From: Protoeuglena noctilucae
Lineage: Eukaryota > Chlorophyta > Pedinophyceae > Marsupiomonadales > Marsupiomonadaceae
Direction: 5' to 3'
Assembly: GCA_958009085.1 (NCBI GenBank)
Contig: OY253677.1
Span: 964,564-1,028,563, forward strand
DNA length: 64,000 nt
In this document: positions 24,286 to 36,062 of the stretch, piece by piece
Layout of the letters: every line of letters starts with the position of its first letter
How positions within the stretch are numbered: position 1 is the first letter of the stretch
Made by a program: the position numbers and the translations under genes
The notes under the pieces: generated by a model
The model's input: only the letters and a program-made list of their open reading frames with translations
Database searches by the model: none
What the model was told of the DNA's origin: nothing

Positions 24286-26672
24286 ATGGGAGTGTCGGTC
24301 GCGAGGACGCGCGACGCGGTGAAAGGGGAGGCGGGCGTCGATAGCAAGCAAACGCGAGTGGTGGTCCTGCTGCACGGGCTCGGTGAGGCACCAGCGGCGG
24401 CGCAGAGCTGCTTTTCGCACCGCAGCACGTGCCCAGCCACGCCTTCCCCGTCGCCGCAGCGCGCTCGTCCGGGTGCATGCGTGGGATCGCCGCGACGCTC
24501 GAGGAGCACCTCGCCCTGCACGGCCTCTCCGGCCCCGGCGACCGCTGGGTGGTCCTGAACATCGGCTACCCCACGCGGTCGGGGTCCCTGGAGGCGCTGG
24601 TGGGGCAGGCAGCCGACACAGTGCGGCGAGAGTGCAGGGATCGCGGCGTGGACATCGCGGGCGCGGAGTGGTTCGCCGTCACCCACTCCTTAGGCGGCCT
24701 CCTGGCGCGTCACCTCCCCTCGGCCCTGGGCGTCCCCTTCACGCGCATCGCCATGCTGTCACCGCCCAAGTGAGGCAGGGCCCATGCAGTGTCATCGCCA
24801 CGCATGACGCAAGTCATACTCATGCCTAGCAGCACTGCACTGCCTGCCCGATCAAACTAACTGTGAGTGGAGCATGCGTCAACCCCCACCCCCACCCCGC
24901 CCCCAGCCAAGGCAGCACCCTCGCCCGCCGCCTCGTGCGCGGCGTCCCCCTCGTGAGCCCCGCCTTCCGCGCCCTCTTCGGCCCCGTCGCCGACGACCTC
25001 GCCCGGGGCGCCAGCACCGACGGAACCCCGTGGCCGGTGCCTGACGCGGCCGTGGGAGTGGTCATGGGCACGCGCCACCTGTCCCTCGCGCACCCCGTCT
25101 CGTGGCTCGCTGCCGCGGGGCGTCTGCTGGGCCCGGGACCGTCGGACGGCACCGTGGCTCTGGCGGAAATGGCGCTGGGGGAGGTGCGGGGCACGTACGG
25201 CGGCCAGGGGGCACGCGTGTGGGGGTGGCCGGGGTACGAGGGGCCCAGGTGAGAGTGTATAGATGCGTGGTGACACATTGAGACCTTGTTTTGGGGGGAT
25301 TGTCGTTTCGTCAGAGAACAATGCCGTGTCTCTCAGCGCCTTCGCTCCCTTGGTAGCAGGCCCACCTCATTGCATCCCAGCCAACTACATCCCTCCTGCA
25401 TAACAAGCCTCACCTGGCACTCCTCACCCTTCCATGTCCCCCAGGGGTGTGGAGGTGGAGGCGGCTGCCGTGCCTGCCTCTCACACCTTCCTGATGTACA
25501 ACCAAGAAGCGCAGCTCCTGGCGGCGCGCTTCGTGGCCCACGGCACCTTCCGCGGTGCAGGGCACGCCCCGGTACTGCCGGCCACCCCAGATGAGAGTCG
25601 CAGCAGCGGTGGGGCGGGCGGGGTGTCAGGAAACGATGACGACGAGAGGTCCCCAGGCATGGTGGCTGTGGCAGTGGACGGGGCGGGCGCGGCTGCATCC
25701 GGGTTCCCTCGCCCCCCGCTTCCGCACGCCCTCCGCGTGGGGGCGCATGCATTGCGTGCGGGTGGCGTGGTGGCCGTGCCCACCGACACGCTCTACGGCC
25801 TGGCGTGCGCGGCCACGAGCAAGGAGGGCATCCTGCGCCTGTACCGCATTAAGGGCCGCGACGGCGGCAAGCCCGTGGCGGTATGCGTGGGGGACGTGGC
25901 GCAGGTGGCCGAGTGTGGGGAAGCCGACCACCTCCCGCAGGCGACGGTCATGAGCGGTCATGGGGTGGAAGAATCTTAAGCGTACACTCATCAACATACA
26001 TGTTTGCAAATGCCAACCATTGGTTACTCTTACTTTAGTGGAGCCTCTTGCTAACTTTGCCCCACACCTTGGCTGTGCTTTACTCGCCCCTTCCTCTGCC
26101 ATCCCTCTCAGGGTCTCCTGGAGTCGCTGCTTCCGGGGCCCGTGACGGTCGTCCTGCGCCGCCGCTCCTCCGCGCCCCTCAGTCCCTGCCTCAACCCCGG
26201 CGTCCCCACCATCGGCATCCGCGTCCCCAACTGCCCCTTCATCGTCGCCCTGTGCCGCGCATATGGCGGACCTGTCGCGCTCTCCAGGCGAGATGGCTGA
26301 TGATGAACAAAAATCGTGTGCATGGTGACACTGCACTGATATGCAGGTGCAACCAACAGGGTGGTCATTTGCAATCGCCATTCGTCAGTCACCATCATGC
26401 GGCTTCCTGTGCAGTCACTCTCTCCTCCTCCCCTTCCCCGCAGCGCCAACCGCAGCGGCGCCCGCAGTGCCCTGGAGGTCACGGAGTTTGAGGAGCTGTG
26501 GCCCCAGCTGTCGGCGGTGTTTGACGGGGGCCCCATCGCCAGCGGGCGTGCAGGGTCCACGCTGGTGGACCTGACCAGGGAGGGGCTTTATGAGATTCTC
26601 AGGGACGGGGATGCGAAAGAGATGGTGGAGGGCGTGATGGGGAGGTTTGGGTGGACCAGGTGCAGCGACTGA
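24286..26672 (+). CDS. Alpha/beta hydrolase fused to a YrdC/Sua5 threonylcarbamoyl-AMP synthase domain
   Basis: Six exons join in phase to 549 residues: 24286-24382, 24460-24769, 24907-25248, 25445-25940, 26112-26287 and 26444-26672. Residues 23-285 look like a lipase-type alpha/beta hydrolase: VVVLLHGLARSS, the nucleophile in THSLGG (Ser109), LSPPNQGS and a candidate catalytic His in SHTFLMYN (His263). From about residue 345 a YrdC domain follows: LRAGGVVAVPTDTLYGLACA, IKGRDGGKPVAVC, LLPGPVTVVL, VPTIGIRVP and SANRSG. In TsaC/Sua5 enzymes this domain makes threonylcarbamoyl-AMP for t6A37 of tRNA. The fourth exon encodes both the hydrolase His and the YrdC start, so this is not a mis-joined pair. 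Introns 4 and 5 have GC donors. The ATG at 24070 is an alternative start. Confidence 0.85.
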
Positions 26673-26925
26673 CGGACGTGGGTGGGGTGCAGGGGCAAGG
26701 GTCGCGTGGACGGGTGCCCGTTGCTTTGTCCGTCAGCGACTGCGCTGCTTAGTGATCGACGGACACGATTGTCCGCGTAGTAGTGTGCCGAGCACACAGT
26801 AACCTTGCTGCGAGTCCAGCTTCACATCTCGAAGGGTAGCGGCACATCCTCGTAGCAGCCAGCCATTCAACCATGACACAACATACGCCCGCATCGTCCC
26901 AGCGTGGCCATCCATGCTTGTTGCA
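26673..26925. other. Convergent 3' flanks, no gene seen
   Basis: Short region between the stop codons of the hydrolase-YrdC fusion (+) and MsrB (-). It should carry both 3' UTRs; nothing else is apparent. Confidence 0.6.
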
Positions 26926-27652
26926 TCAGCCCTGCACCACCTTCCCATCCTTCCCCTCGAACGTCACGCTGACCGAGTTGACGCAGTGGCGCGTGTTGGT
27001 CTCCGTGAAGCCCTCCCCCGTGAAGACGTGGCCGAGGTGGCCACCGCAGTTGCTGCACGTGATCTCCACGCGGCGCATCCCGTACGAGTTGTCCTCCGTG
27101 CTGCGGGCAACCCACAGCAAGAGATGGGGGATGAGACGGGAGGTGCAGGGACCCACCCGCTGCTGTTGGATGCCTCTCCTCCCAGGACATTACTACGAAT
27201 TCATCTGCTCCATTGAGAGCGCTACGTACGCCCTCTCCACCTTCAGAGCCCACCATACCCCAACCCCCTCACCGCTCCACCGCCCCGGGGAGCTCGCGGT
27301 CGAAGGCGGGCCACCCGCAGCCGCTGTCGAACTTCATGGCCGACGTGTAAAGAGGCTGGCCGCAGCCCTTGCACTTGTATAAGCCCTCCTCGTAGAATTT
27401 GTTCAGCTTGCCCGTCCCTGCAAGGGGCGATGCGTTCATCTCGCCACGGTGGCCTGGCCGACCCGCTTTACCCGCCCCACTACTGGTTCGTGTTCTGCAA
27501 AACCTACGAGGCCTGGCCCGTCGCCACGCCATTCCGGCCCCGCACTCACCCGCGCGCTCCGTGCCCTTCTCGCGCAGGACCTGGTAGTCCTGCGCGGACA
27601 GGATCTTGGCCCACGTGCTCTCGGGCGTCGACTTGTCCAGCTTCTCCGCCAT
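26926..27652 (-). CDS. MSRB: Peptide methionine-R-sulfoxide reductase (MsrB)
   Basis: Three exons (27652-27550, 27417-27273, 27100-26926) join in phase to 140 residues. The core is textbook MsrB: STWAKILSAQDYQVLREKGTER, two zinc-binding CxxC pairs (CKGC at about 50-53 and CSNC at 98-101), SGCGWPAF, GGHLGHVF and the catalytic Cys in RHCVNS. The enzyme reduces methionine-R-sulfoxide in proteins with thioredoxin-type reductants. I start at the ATG giving MAEKLDK. An acceptor-like site just upstream (TTTGCAG, then a frame reading YPRFLRTSVCAMAEK) suggests that a longer form with a transit peptide may exist. Confidence 0.92.
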
Positions 27653-28373
27653 GGCGCAGACCGAGGTGCGCAGGAAGCGGGGGTATCCTGCAAACGAAGG
27701 CCTTATACGCGCGTTCGGAGTAGCACTGCGGGCCTGGATAGAGCGAAACGGTGCAGACGCATCCGTGGCCACGCCCTGGAAACGGGTGCTCCCGCCCGCG
27801 GCATCGGAGCTCGCCGGGCCAGATCCCCTGTGCATCGAGGACAGAAGCTAGCAAGGGAAACGTGGCGATCAGCCAAGGCCGGCAACAGTGCATAAGCGAC
27901 CCGCACGATTGAAAAGCCGTGTGCCGCGCCCACGACCAGGCTCGAGTCGCCCGTTTCCTCAAGCACCGCTATCATAATGATGTCTGCTATCTGGGCCGCG
28001 GATCTCCCGCTCACCGGGGACCTTGGTGGTGCCCAACACCGTGCGAGCCAGGGACGGCCTGGCGAACGTGGCCATGGGGCGCCTGTGATGCGATTCCGCT
28101 GCTGCCGGACGACCTTGGTGGCACAAGCTCAGTAATAAATGATGGCACCTCGCCGGCTGCGATCATGGCCGGACCGGTCGGACTGACCCTGAGTCCGGGC
28201 CGCGGCCGGTGTCGCAGGCGCTGTCGGGGGGTCGCCCTTGGTAGGGAAGAGAAAAACGGACGCGCAGTGTCGCGCAATCTGCCGGAACCGGCCAAGTTAG
28301 TGTGCGCGGGCTGGCCCACCTCGCGGCAGCCGAACCTCGCGCTTTCGCGCCTGTCACCTGACGCGTAAGAACC
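27653..28373. other. Divergent promoter region between MsrB and AP-2 alpha
   Basis: About 720 bases between opposed start codons. It may contain an upstream transit-peptide exon of MsrB. I could not support a separate gene. Confidence 0.5.
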
Positions 28374-31300
28374 ATGTCGAAGACGGTGAAGATGAAGGGG
28401 CTCACGGTGAGGAACCTCGTGGCTCCCCTTGCCACGCGGATGGGCACGCGCCAGTGCGCCTCGCAAGCGGCCTGGCCCCGCACCTGATGGACGCTGCGAG
28501 GCCCCAGCCCGCACCTTACCCTGTCCGTGACGTGGACGCTGGGCCTGGTTTCCTGACGCGGGATTCCAGGGCGCGAGTGGGGCGCTTCAAAAGCGCGCAA
28601 GCTTTTCTTCCCTCCCGGCGACATCTGCGCCCGGCTCTTTGCGCGCATCCGCATGAGTTGCTTTGCGACAGCTGGCTCGCGAGTGCAGTCCCTCACAAGC
28701 GTCGGTGCAGGGGCGCTAAAGGGTCGGGTCTGCTCTGCGTGTCCGTCCTTGCCTGCGGAAGCCGCCCGCATTCGGCCCTCGGCGCCTCTCCCGCAGAACT
28801 TCATCCAGGAGATTCGGGATTGCACGTCTAAGGAGCAGGAGGAGGCGCGCGTGGCCAAGGAGCTCGGCAACATCCGGTGAGGGCAGCACTCCTCGCGCGC
28901 CGCCTGCGCCCCGGTGCCCGGATCCGCGCCTTGCGCGCGCTCTTGCAAGAACCGGATGCATTCGTGCCGGACCCGATCGCCCCCGCCCCGCGCGCAGTGC
29001 GAAGTTCAAGGCGGAGAAGGGCGTGTCGGCATATGACCTCAAGAAGTACACGTGGAAGCTCATGTACATCCACATGCTGGGGTATCCGATCGAATTCGGG
29101 CACATGCAGGCGAGCGAGCAGCGGGTCGGCGCGACGCCGCGGGGGCGGCGACACCGGGCGTGCCTGCGCTGCCCGCGCATGGCTGTGCAGAGACCCGGCG
29201 AGGCAAAGCAGTGGCCCCCTGCGTCTCTCATCCCTCTTCCTCACCTGTGAGACACCTGGCCCACTCCTCTGCTCCCCCAGGCCCTGGAGCTCATGTCCGC
29301 CCCCGCGTATGGGGACAAGCAGGTGGGGTACATGGCCCTGTCGCTGATGCTGGCGGAGGACCACGAGTTCTCCCGGATGTGCATCAACAGCATCAAGAGC
29401 GACCTGCTGTCCAACAACGAGGCCTCCATGTGCCTGGCCCTGGCCTTCGCGGCCAACCTGGGCAGCGCCGAGTACGCCGAGGCACTGGTGAGGAGGGTGG
29501 GCTGGGAGTGGGTGTGGGAGAGCAACAGGGTAGACTGTGACGAGGCACTGGTGATGATGAGGGGGTGGGTGGAAAATTTTACTGGTGCGCTGGTGACCTG
29601 GGTCACCTCGCCTGACCCAACTCACTCCCCCACTCCCTCATGCCTCGCCCCTCCGTGCCCCCAGATGCCGGACCTGGAGCGCATCGCCACGCAGAGCTCC
29701 CAGCGGCCCGTCATCCGCAAGAAGGCCGCCCTGACCCTGGCCAAGTTCGCCCGCCGCGCCCCCGACGCCGTCAACCTCGACCTCTGGAGGCGCGCCCTCC
29801 CCGTGGCACTCGAGACCCGGGACCTGGGGATCCTCCTCACCCTCGCCACGCTCCTGCAGGTGCGGGGAAGGACAGGGAGCTGTCGCTGCCGCAGAGCACG
29901 CAGGCTGGTAGCTACGCTGGGAAGGCAGAGAGGGCGGCTACATGCCAGCGCCACACCACCCCAGAGTGTCACCCGATCGTCATTGCCACCCTTCGCCACC
30001 TCGTCGTCACTTGCGTCTCAACTGCCACCCCTTCCTCGTTCCCCCAGGTCATCTTGGAGCACCACGGCCCCTCGGGCTTTGAGCCGTGCGCCGCCCGCCT
30101 CCTCGACACCCTCCGCCGCATGGTGGTGCGCCCGGAGGAGGACAACGCCCCGGGGGTCGCCGTCACCCGCGACTACACCTACTACGGCATCCCGTCCCCC
30201 TGGCTCCAGGTCAAGTGCCTCCGGTGCCTGCAGTACTTCGACCTCACCACCAGCATCGACCTGGGCTCCCTCTCCCAGCTACTCCACCAGCTCCTCGGAG
30301 CGTCCGCATCCAAGTGAGACGGGACAGCGGAACAAGTAGGCTATTACGACTTGACAGCATAGATGCAAAAGCAATTGCACCTATCATGGACAGTATCTAC
30401 CAGTACCTCATCGCCCCTCCCACCCCACTCTTTCTCCTCACAACATCCCCCCCCTCCCCCCCAGCACCTCCACGTGGCCCCCCGGCAAGGTCAACGCCCT
30501 CTTCGCGGTGCTCCTGGAGGCGGCCTCCCTGGCAGTGCTGGCGGAGGCGGGGGGCGGCCCCCTGTCCCTGGCCACGTCGTCGATGCTGGGGCGCATGGTG
30601 GAGGGCAGCGACGCCAACCTCAAGTACCTGGGGCTGGAGTACCTGGGCAAGATGGCCAGCATACCGGGGATGCAGGCCGCGCTGGCCGGCATGGAGGTGA
30701 GTCTAAATCAGCATGCGGTGATATGGGCCATGCTCTGGTCTAGGTAGCCAGCGAAGCTACTGGACGCCATCGTTTCCCGCTCGCCACCCCCACCCTCACT
30801 CTCACCATCACCCTCACCCCTCACCCTCATTGCCACCCTCAATGCCACCCCCACCCCCACCCTCACCCTCACCCTCACCCTCACCATCACCCTCACCCCC
30901 GCCCTTCCCCCCCCCCAGTCCTTCCTCCTCGGCTCTTTGGCTGACGAGGACACCTCCATCCGCCGCCGCGTGGTGGACCTCCTCTTCCTCGTCTGCACCG
31001 ACCGCAACGCCAACGCCGTGGTCAAGGAGCTCCTGGCCTTCCTTGGGCACGCGGAGGTGGCGGTGAAGGAGGACGTGGCCCTCAAGGCAGCGGTACTGGC
31101 GGAGAAGTTCGCGCCGGACAACAAGTGGTACGTGGACACCCTCCTCACGCTGCTCAGGTGAGGGCATGGCAGTGGTAGGTGGAGACCCTCCTCACGCTGC
31201 TCAGGTGAGGGCATGGCAGTGGTAGGTGGAGACCCTCCTCACGCTGCTCAGGTGAGGGCATGGCAGTCAACACCCTCCTCACGCTGCTCAGGTGAGGGGC

Positions 31301-33878
31301 AGGAGCGGGTGCGGGTGCGTGGCAGTGCGGGTGCAGGTGCGGGGGTCGTGCATGGGCAGGACTGAAAATACAAGCACTCTGCGCCACATGATAAACGCTC
31401 TACGCATCATCACTGACAATATCCATTAACCACTCTCCGCCCATCCTCCTCTCCCCAGGGAGGGCGGCGAGTACGTGGGCCCGGACATCTGGCAGCGGGC
31501 GGTGCAAGTGGTGACCAACGACGCGGCCCTGCGCCCCTTCGCGGCCGAGCGCAGCCTGGCTGAGCTGGAGGAGGGCGGGGTGCTGTCGGACTACTTTGTG
31601 AGGCTGGCGGGATACCTGCTGGGGGAGTACGCGAGGGTCACGGCGCTGGAGGCCGAGCGCGTGCGGAGGGTGAGGGAGAGGGGCATGCGGGGAGGGGTGC
31701 GGGTGGAGATGGGGATGGGCTGCGACAGTGCGACCGACTGCTGTAGCAAGGAGGGATGATGGCAGTGGACCGGTGACCAGTGACCAGTGGCCATGCCGAT
31801 GCACTGCTATGAGGAACGGCCTAGGTGAAGGGACCCCTGACATACACAACGTAACCACCCCACACCCCCTGCCCTTCCCCAGGTGCTGATGCAGCGCTTC
31901 CACCTGGCCAGCCCCGAGACGCAGGCGGTGCTGCTGTCGGCCATCACCAAGATCTGCGTCTTCCCAGGCAAGGCTGGCACCTCCCCCGCCACCCAGGCCG
32001 AGGTGCGGGGGCTCCTGCAGAGGCTCAGCCACACGGCGCATCCGGAGCTGCAGCAGAGGGCCGTCGAGTACCTAAAGCTACTGGTGAGGGCGGGGCTGTC
32101 AGGGGTGGGGGTAAACTTGCTGAGCCAGCCAGGCTGCCTTGTAACAGCTCGCTCGCCCTTCAGCCCTTGTGCACGACTGCTGTCCTCCATGTCAAATCTA
32201 CCTCTCACCCCGCTCCTACCCTTACTCCACCCCGTTCGTTACCACCCCCAGTCCGACCCCTCTGGCCAGCGTGCCCAGACCGTCCTGGCCACGATGCCCC
32301 GCTTCCCACCCCGGGAGTCCTTCCTCCTCCGACGCGTAGCTGCCAGGGGGGCACCCAGCCCGGCTGACGCCGACGCGGCCGCCCAAGGCGAGCAAAGATG
32401 TGAAGTTGACATGAGGGTGCAACATGTAGATGGCACATGGTATTTAGCGATTGACAGACACTAGTGATACCAGGCGACGGGGACAGCGCTCACTCCGTCT
32501 CTACCCCTCCCTCCCCAGGCCTCTCCGCCCTTTCCGTGTCCCTCCCCACGCAAGAGGGCGACATGTTAGGCATGGCCCCCTCCACCTCCACCTCCGCCAG
32601 CAACGCCCGCCCCGCCCCCTCCGCCCCCGCCGACGGCATCGACGCCCGCCTCGGCCCCAGCCAGCCCAGCCAGCCACCCCGCGCCGTCAACAGCCACCCC
32701 GCCCTTCCCTCCTCAAACGGCGGACCCCCCTGTGGCCCCCCGGACGCCCCCGCCGCCTCCGCCCCCTCCCCGGACGGCCTGGTCCGCAACGAGGCGTCCC
32801 TGCGCGGGTGGCCCCCCGGCCTGCGCAAGCTCTGCGTGGGCGACAGCGGGGTGCTCTATGAGGACGCGTGCCTGCAGGTCGGGATGAAGGCGCAGGTCGT
32901 GGGGGCGGTGGGGCGGCTCATGCTGTACCTGGGGAACAAGTCGGGGGTGGCGCTGGTGAGGGGGCGTGGGGGCTGTGTCGATGGCCGGACAGGCCACGCA
33001 CGGAGGGTCGCTTTTCTTTGGCACAGTCGCTTTCCTCAGGCACAGCGTAGCGTGCTCGCGGACCCTTCACTGCCTCCACGCCCATCCCTCCTGCCGTGTC
33101 ATCGCCTCTCCTCCCGCACACCTCAGCTGTCCATCCACCACATGCCCCTCCCACCCCCGCAGACCCAGCTGTCCGTGTCCATCCACCCCGTCCCGCCCGG
33201 CTACCGCGCCCAGCTCCTCGACCAGGCCCCCCCGGCCCTCAGCCCCGGCCAGCAGCTGCCACTCAAGGCCGCCGTGGCCGCGCGGGCGCCCTCCCTGCCC
33301 CTCCCCACCCTCCGCATCGCATTCCTCGGACCCCAGGGACCCGTCCAGTGCGCCGTGCCACGTGAGCCCCGCGCTCTCTGCAAGCCAGGCCTGCCCCACC
33401 CCGCGATCTCCCACGCCCCACCCCCTGCAGTCCCTCACCCGCGCCCCTCATGTTACTGCCCCTCATGTTACTCCCCCTCTCCCCCGCAGTCCCCGCCGTG
33501 CCCCCCCGCTTCGCCCAGCCCGCCCCCGGTCTCTCCCGCGAGGCCTTCTTCGCTGCGTGGCGCGCCTTCCCCCACCGCGCCCAGCGCTCCGGCCAGGCCG
33601 CCGCGCCCCTCCCCCCCGACCGCGTCAACGCCGCCCTGTCCCTGGCCCGCCTGCACCCGACGCCCCTCATCGACCCCAGCCCCGACAATGCCGTGGGGGC
33701 CGCCACGCTGCCCTTCGAGGCCGCGGGGGAGGTGCGCGTGCTGGCGAGGGTCGAGGTGGAGCCGGGCGCCCGGCAGCGGTTCCGCGTCACGGTGGCCGCG
33801 GGGGGCGGCGCGGGGGTGGACGGGGCTCCCGTGGCGGAGTGGACGGCCGCGGTGGTGGCGGGGGTGCTGGAGGGGTAG
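28374..33878 (+). CDS. AP2A: AP-2 adaptor complex subunit alpha
   Basis: Fourteen exons join in phase to 978 residues: 28374-28406, 28797-28876, 28998-29109, 29281-29487, 29665-29859, 30048-30313, 30465-30696, 30919-31157, 31459-31669, 31883-32083, 32252-32387, 32519-32955, 33163-33361 and 33490-33878. The trunk is diagnostic: MKGLTNFIQEIRDC, RVAKELGNIR, KLMYIHMLGYPIEFGHMQA, RDYTYYGIPSPWLQVK, LKAAVLAEKFAPDNKWY and QQRAVEYLKLL. A Pro/Ser-rich hinge of about 100 residues leads to the C-terminal ear domain. It forms the AP-2 core with beta, mu and sigma subunits in clathrin-mediated endocytosis at the plasma membrane. Introns 3 and 11 have GC donors; the donor of intron 8 is repeated in tandem. 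Confidence 0.96.
30779..30905 (+). repeat. CCCTCA-type pyrimidine-rich repeat in AP-2 alpha intron 7
   Basis: The 3' part of the intron is a degenerate array of hexamer-like units (CACCCTCACC, CCATCACCCT) that runs into the acceptor. It greatly lengthens the pyrimidine tract and probably arose by slippage. Confidence 0.8.
31139..31297 (+). repeat. Four tandem copies of an exon end plus splice donor (AP-2 alpha exon 8)
   Basis: The sequence CTCCTCACGCTGCTCAG followed by GTGAGGG occurs four times, beginning at 31141, 31188, 31235 and 31275 (period 47, 47, 40). The first copy is the true end of exon 8; the other three lie inside intron 8 and carry intact-looking donor sites. Shifts of 47, 94 and 134 bases are not multiples of three, so use of a later donor would change frame. 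Confidence 0.95.
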
Positions 33879-34027
33879 GGTAGGGGCGCGAGATGGGGAT
33901 GATAGGATCGCGCTGTGTTCGCGAGTCGCTCTTCAATGACACAAGGGATGGCGGGTGGTGCACGCGTGGTAGAAAAGGAAAAGCGCACGACGCGCAGTGG
34001 CCGTCGGTGCAAGCGTGCTATAGAAAA

Positions 34028-34577
34028 TCACTCCGCCCGTCCCAGCACGAGGTCCCGCGTGGCCTCTATGACTGCCATGGCCTCGTCCACCACCTCGGAC
34101 GGCATTTGCGGGACTGCAGACAGCGCCTTCCGCAGGTGCCCCGCCATGGTGTCGAACTGTGCGTCCCCGAAGAGCTGGGACGCTTGCAGCGACTGCGGGC
34201 GATGCACGAGGGTATAGCCAGCTGGCACAGAGGGCACAGAGGGCCGCAAGCAAAGCGAAGTTGAGCCGTGCACGCACCTTGTGAGCCGGCCCAAGGCTTC
34301 GCCCTGCGGTGCGCACGGGTGCACCGAACACGAGCGAGAGGAAGCCGACCTCCTCGGCCCGCAGCTGCTGCAAGTTGGGGCAGCGGCTCAAAAGGGCCGC
34401 GAGGGACTTGTCGCCCTGCAGCCGGGTGAAGTAGCGGTCCACCAGCGACGCGATGGCCTCGTCACCCTGCGAACACGGACGGCAGTGCGGTTACATGATG
34501 TGCACCTTTGGCTTCTGCGAAGAATGGCGAAAGAGGTTCACCTTTCCCGGTCCTCCCAACCGGTCGTAAAGGGTCAT
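34028..34577 (-). CDS. Truncated (2/2) haemoglobin
   Basis: Three exons (34577-34542, 34466-34278, 34192-34028) join in phase to 129 residues. The start MTLYDRLGG is the classic opening of truncated globins. It continues with DEAIASLVDRYFTRL, FLSLVFGAP and GRSLGPAHK, where His74 is the expected proximal haem ligand F8, and ends in SEVVDEAMAVIEATRD. The family binds O2, NO or CO; algal members are linked to NO dioxygenation or hypoxia. The B9-B10 pair is Tyr-Phe (residues 24-25) rather than the usual Phe-Tyr, so the distal Tyr B10 appears to be missing. Both introns are GT-AG. Confidence 0.88.
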
Positions 34578-34962
34578 GGCATGCACCGTCGCTATTCCAT
34601 TCGCACGCTGTCGTTTTCGTGGCTGTGCAGGTAGACGGAGCGGGGCAGATAGCAGCTCTCCGCAGCAATTTCCTGGCTCGGAAACTCGTGCATGTCAGGG
34701 GGGGAGCCAGAGCATGTGTTCGCACGCGCACGTCTCTTGTCCCCCGTATTGCTGATTCACCCGTTTGGCGTTGGAGAGGGAGGTCGTCTGAGATTGCTCG
34801 TGCCCAGGTGAGCAACTGCCGCCCCCATCCTCCGCAGTCGCGCGAAAAGTTGGGCGGAGATTCACACGAGCATTCTGCTGACCACAAGCATCGCGCCAGT
34901 CGCTCAGGAGCTGCGGTGGGGCAGAACTGAGGTCGTTGGCCCCACGTCTGCGCTGCATGCAG

Positions 34963-35748
34963 GCGTTAAAGGCCACGAGAGAGAGCGGGGCGCGTGGGCA
35001 CGAGTCGCATTCCTCAAACGCGAGGTGGTCGCAGACCTGGCGGGGATCATGGCGTACAACTTGTACCAGGTTCAGCTGGCCAAGGCCTGGGCCCAGGTCA
35101 GCAGGCCCGTGCGGCGTGGCCACGCCATCCGTCGCGCTGTCCCCTGCTACGCCTTGCTTGCGGCAGTACCGCGGACGCCCTCCGCGCGCGTCAGGCCACG
35201 GAGCGAAACCACTTCCTGAGCCTTCCTCGGCCTGCGTCGCCCTCCGCAGCGCGTGGACAAAGAGAACGCCATTGCCGAGAAGTTTTGGCTTCAACGCGCG
35301 CTGGAGAGTGGGCTGGCCAAGGAAGACGACGCGGCGAGCGAGGTACGGACCGGCACATGCGGCGCGAGCCTGCGCGCGGCGGGAGTCTACCGCGACAACC
35401 CTGGTCCTCCCCTCTGTGGAATTTCAGGTGTCGAACGCATCGAACCGTACGGGGAGCACGGCGTTCACTGGATTCACATCCAAGACGTCCTATCTCAAGA
35501 CGAAGCTGACGGCTCTGGAGGAGCTCCTGCTCCAGGTGCGTCAACGCCGTCATCTTCGCGCGTGTGTCCTTCGTCGGCTGGCCTGCCCGACGCCGACCGC
35601 CTCCAGGGATGCGTGCAAGTGACCGTTGGATCCCCGCGCGATGTCCGCGCAGGAGAAGGTGAAGAGGGAGCAGCTGGAATCGGAGCTGAAGAAACTGAAG
35701 GACGCAGGGACGCCGGCGACGGGCAACGCCACCCAGGCCGCTTCCTGA
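34963..35748 (+). CDS. Small coiled-coil protein, N terminus unresolved
   Basis: Four exons join in phase: 34963-35096, 35250-35342, 35428-35535 and 35653-35748. They encode about 142 residues, mostly charged helix: IMAYNLYQVQLAKAWAQ, RVDKENAIAEKFWLQ, LKTKLTALEELLLQ and EKVKREQLESELKKLKDAG. This looks like one or two coiled coils. The first exon must lie upstream and end in phase 1, but I could not find it with confidence. I do not recognise the family. Confidence 0.5.
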
Positions 35749-36062
35749 GAAGCGCAAGGAGGGCCACGAGTAGAGGCAGCGCTTGTATGCATGTAGGCGT
35801 CCACGTGTTTTTTATAAGAGACGCGACGAACACCAGTTTCTTCCCCTTTGTGCTTGAAATAGGTCACATTGATGGTTGGAACGTGATGTCCATGGCTCCG
35901 GCAGCCGAATCAGGACGACGGTGCAGGTGCAACACGCAAGTGTGTCGTGAGACTGACCCAAACGCAATCAAGTATTGTCTCAGGGCATGTAGACTCTTAG
36001 GAAGCGTCACTTCTCGCTCAGCGAACCCATGGGGACGAGTCTCGTAGCCTGTGCTGAGCAAT
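35749..36062. other. Intergenic, no gene seen
   Basis: About 310 bases between two plus-strand genes, presumably a 3' UTR and the promoter of the BCD1 gene. Confidence 0.55.

Noticed and set aside
30779-30905. CCCTCA repeats considered as telomere-like sequence
   Set aside because: The plant and algal telomere unit is CCCTAAA or a variant; this array is irregular and lies inside an intron.
32464-33939. A 491-codon plus-strand frame
   Set aside because: It contains AP-2 alpha exon 12 but then reads through introns and out of frame; the spliced version matches AP-2 alpha.
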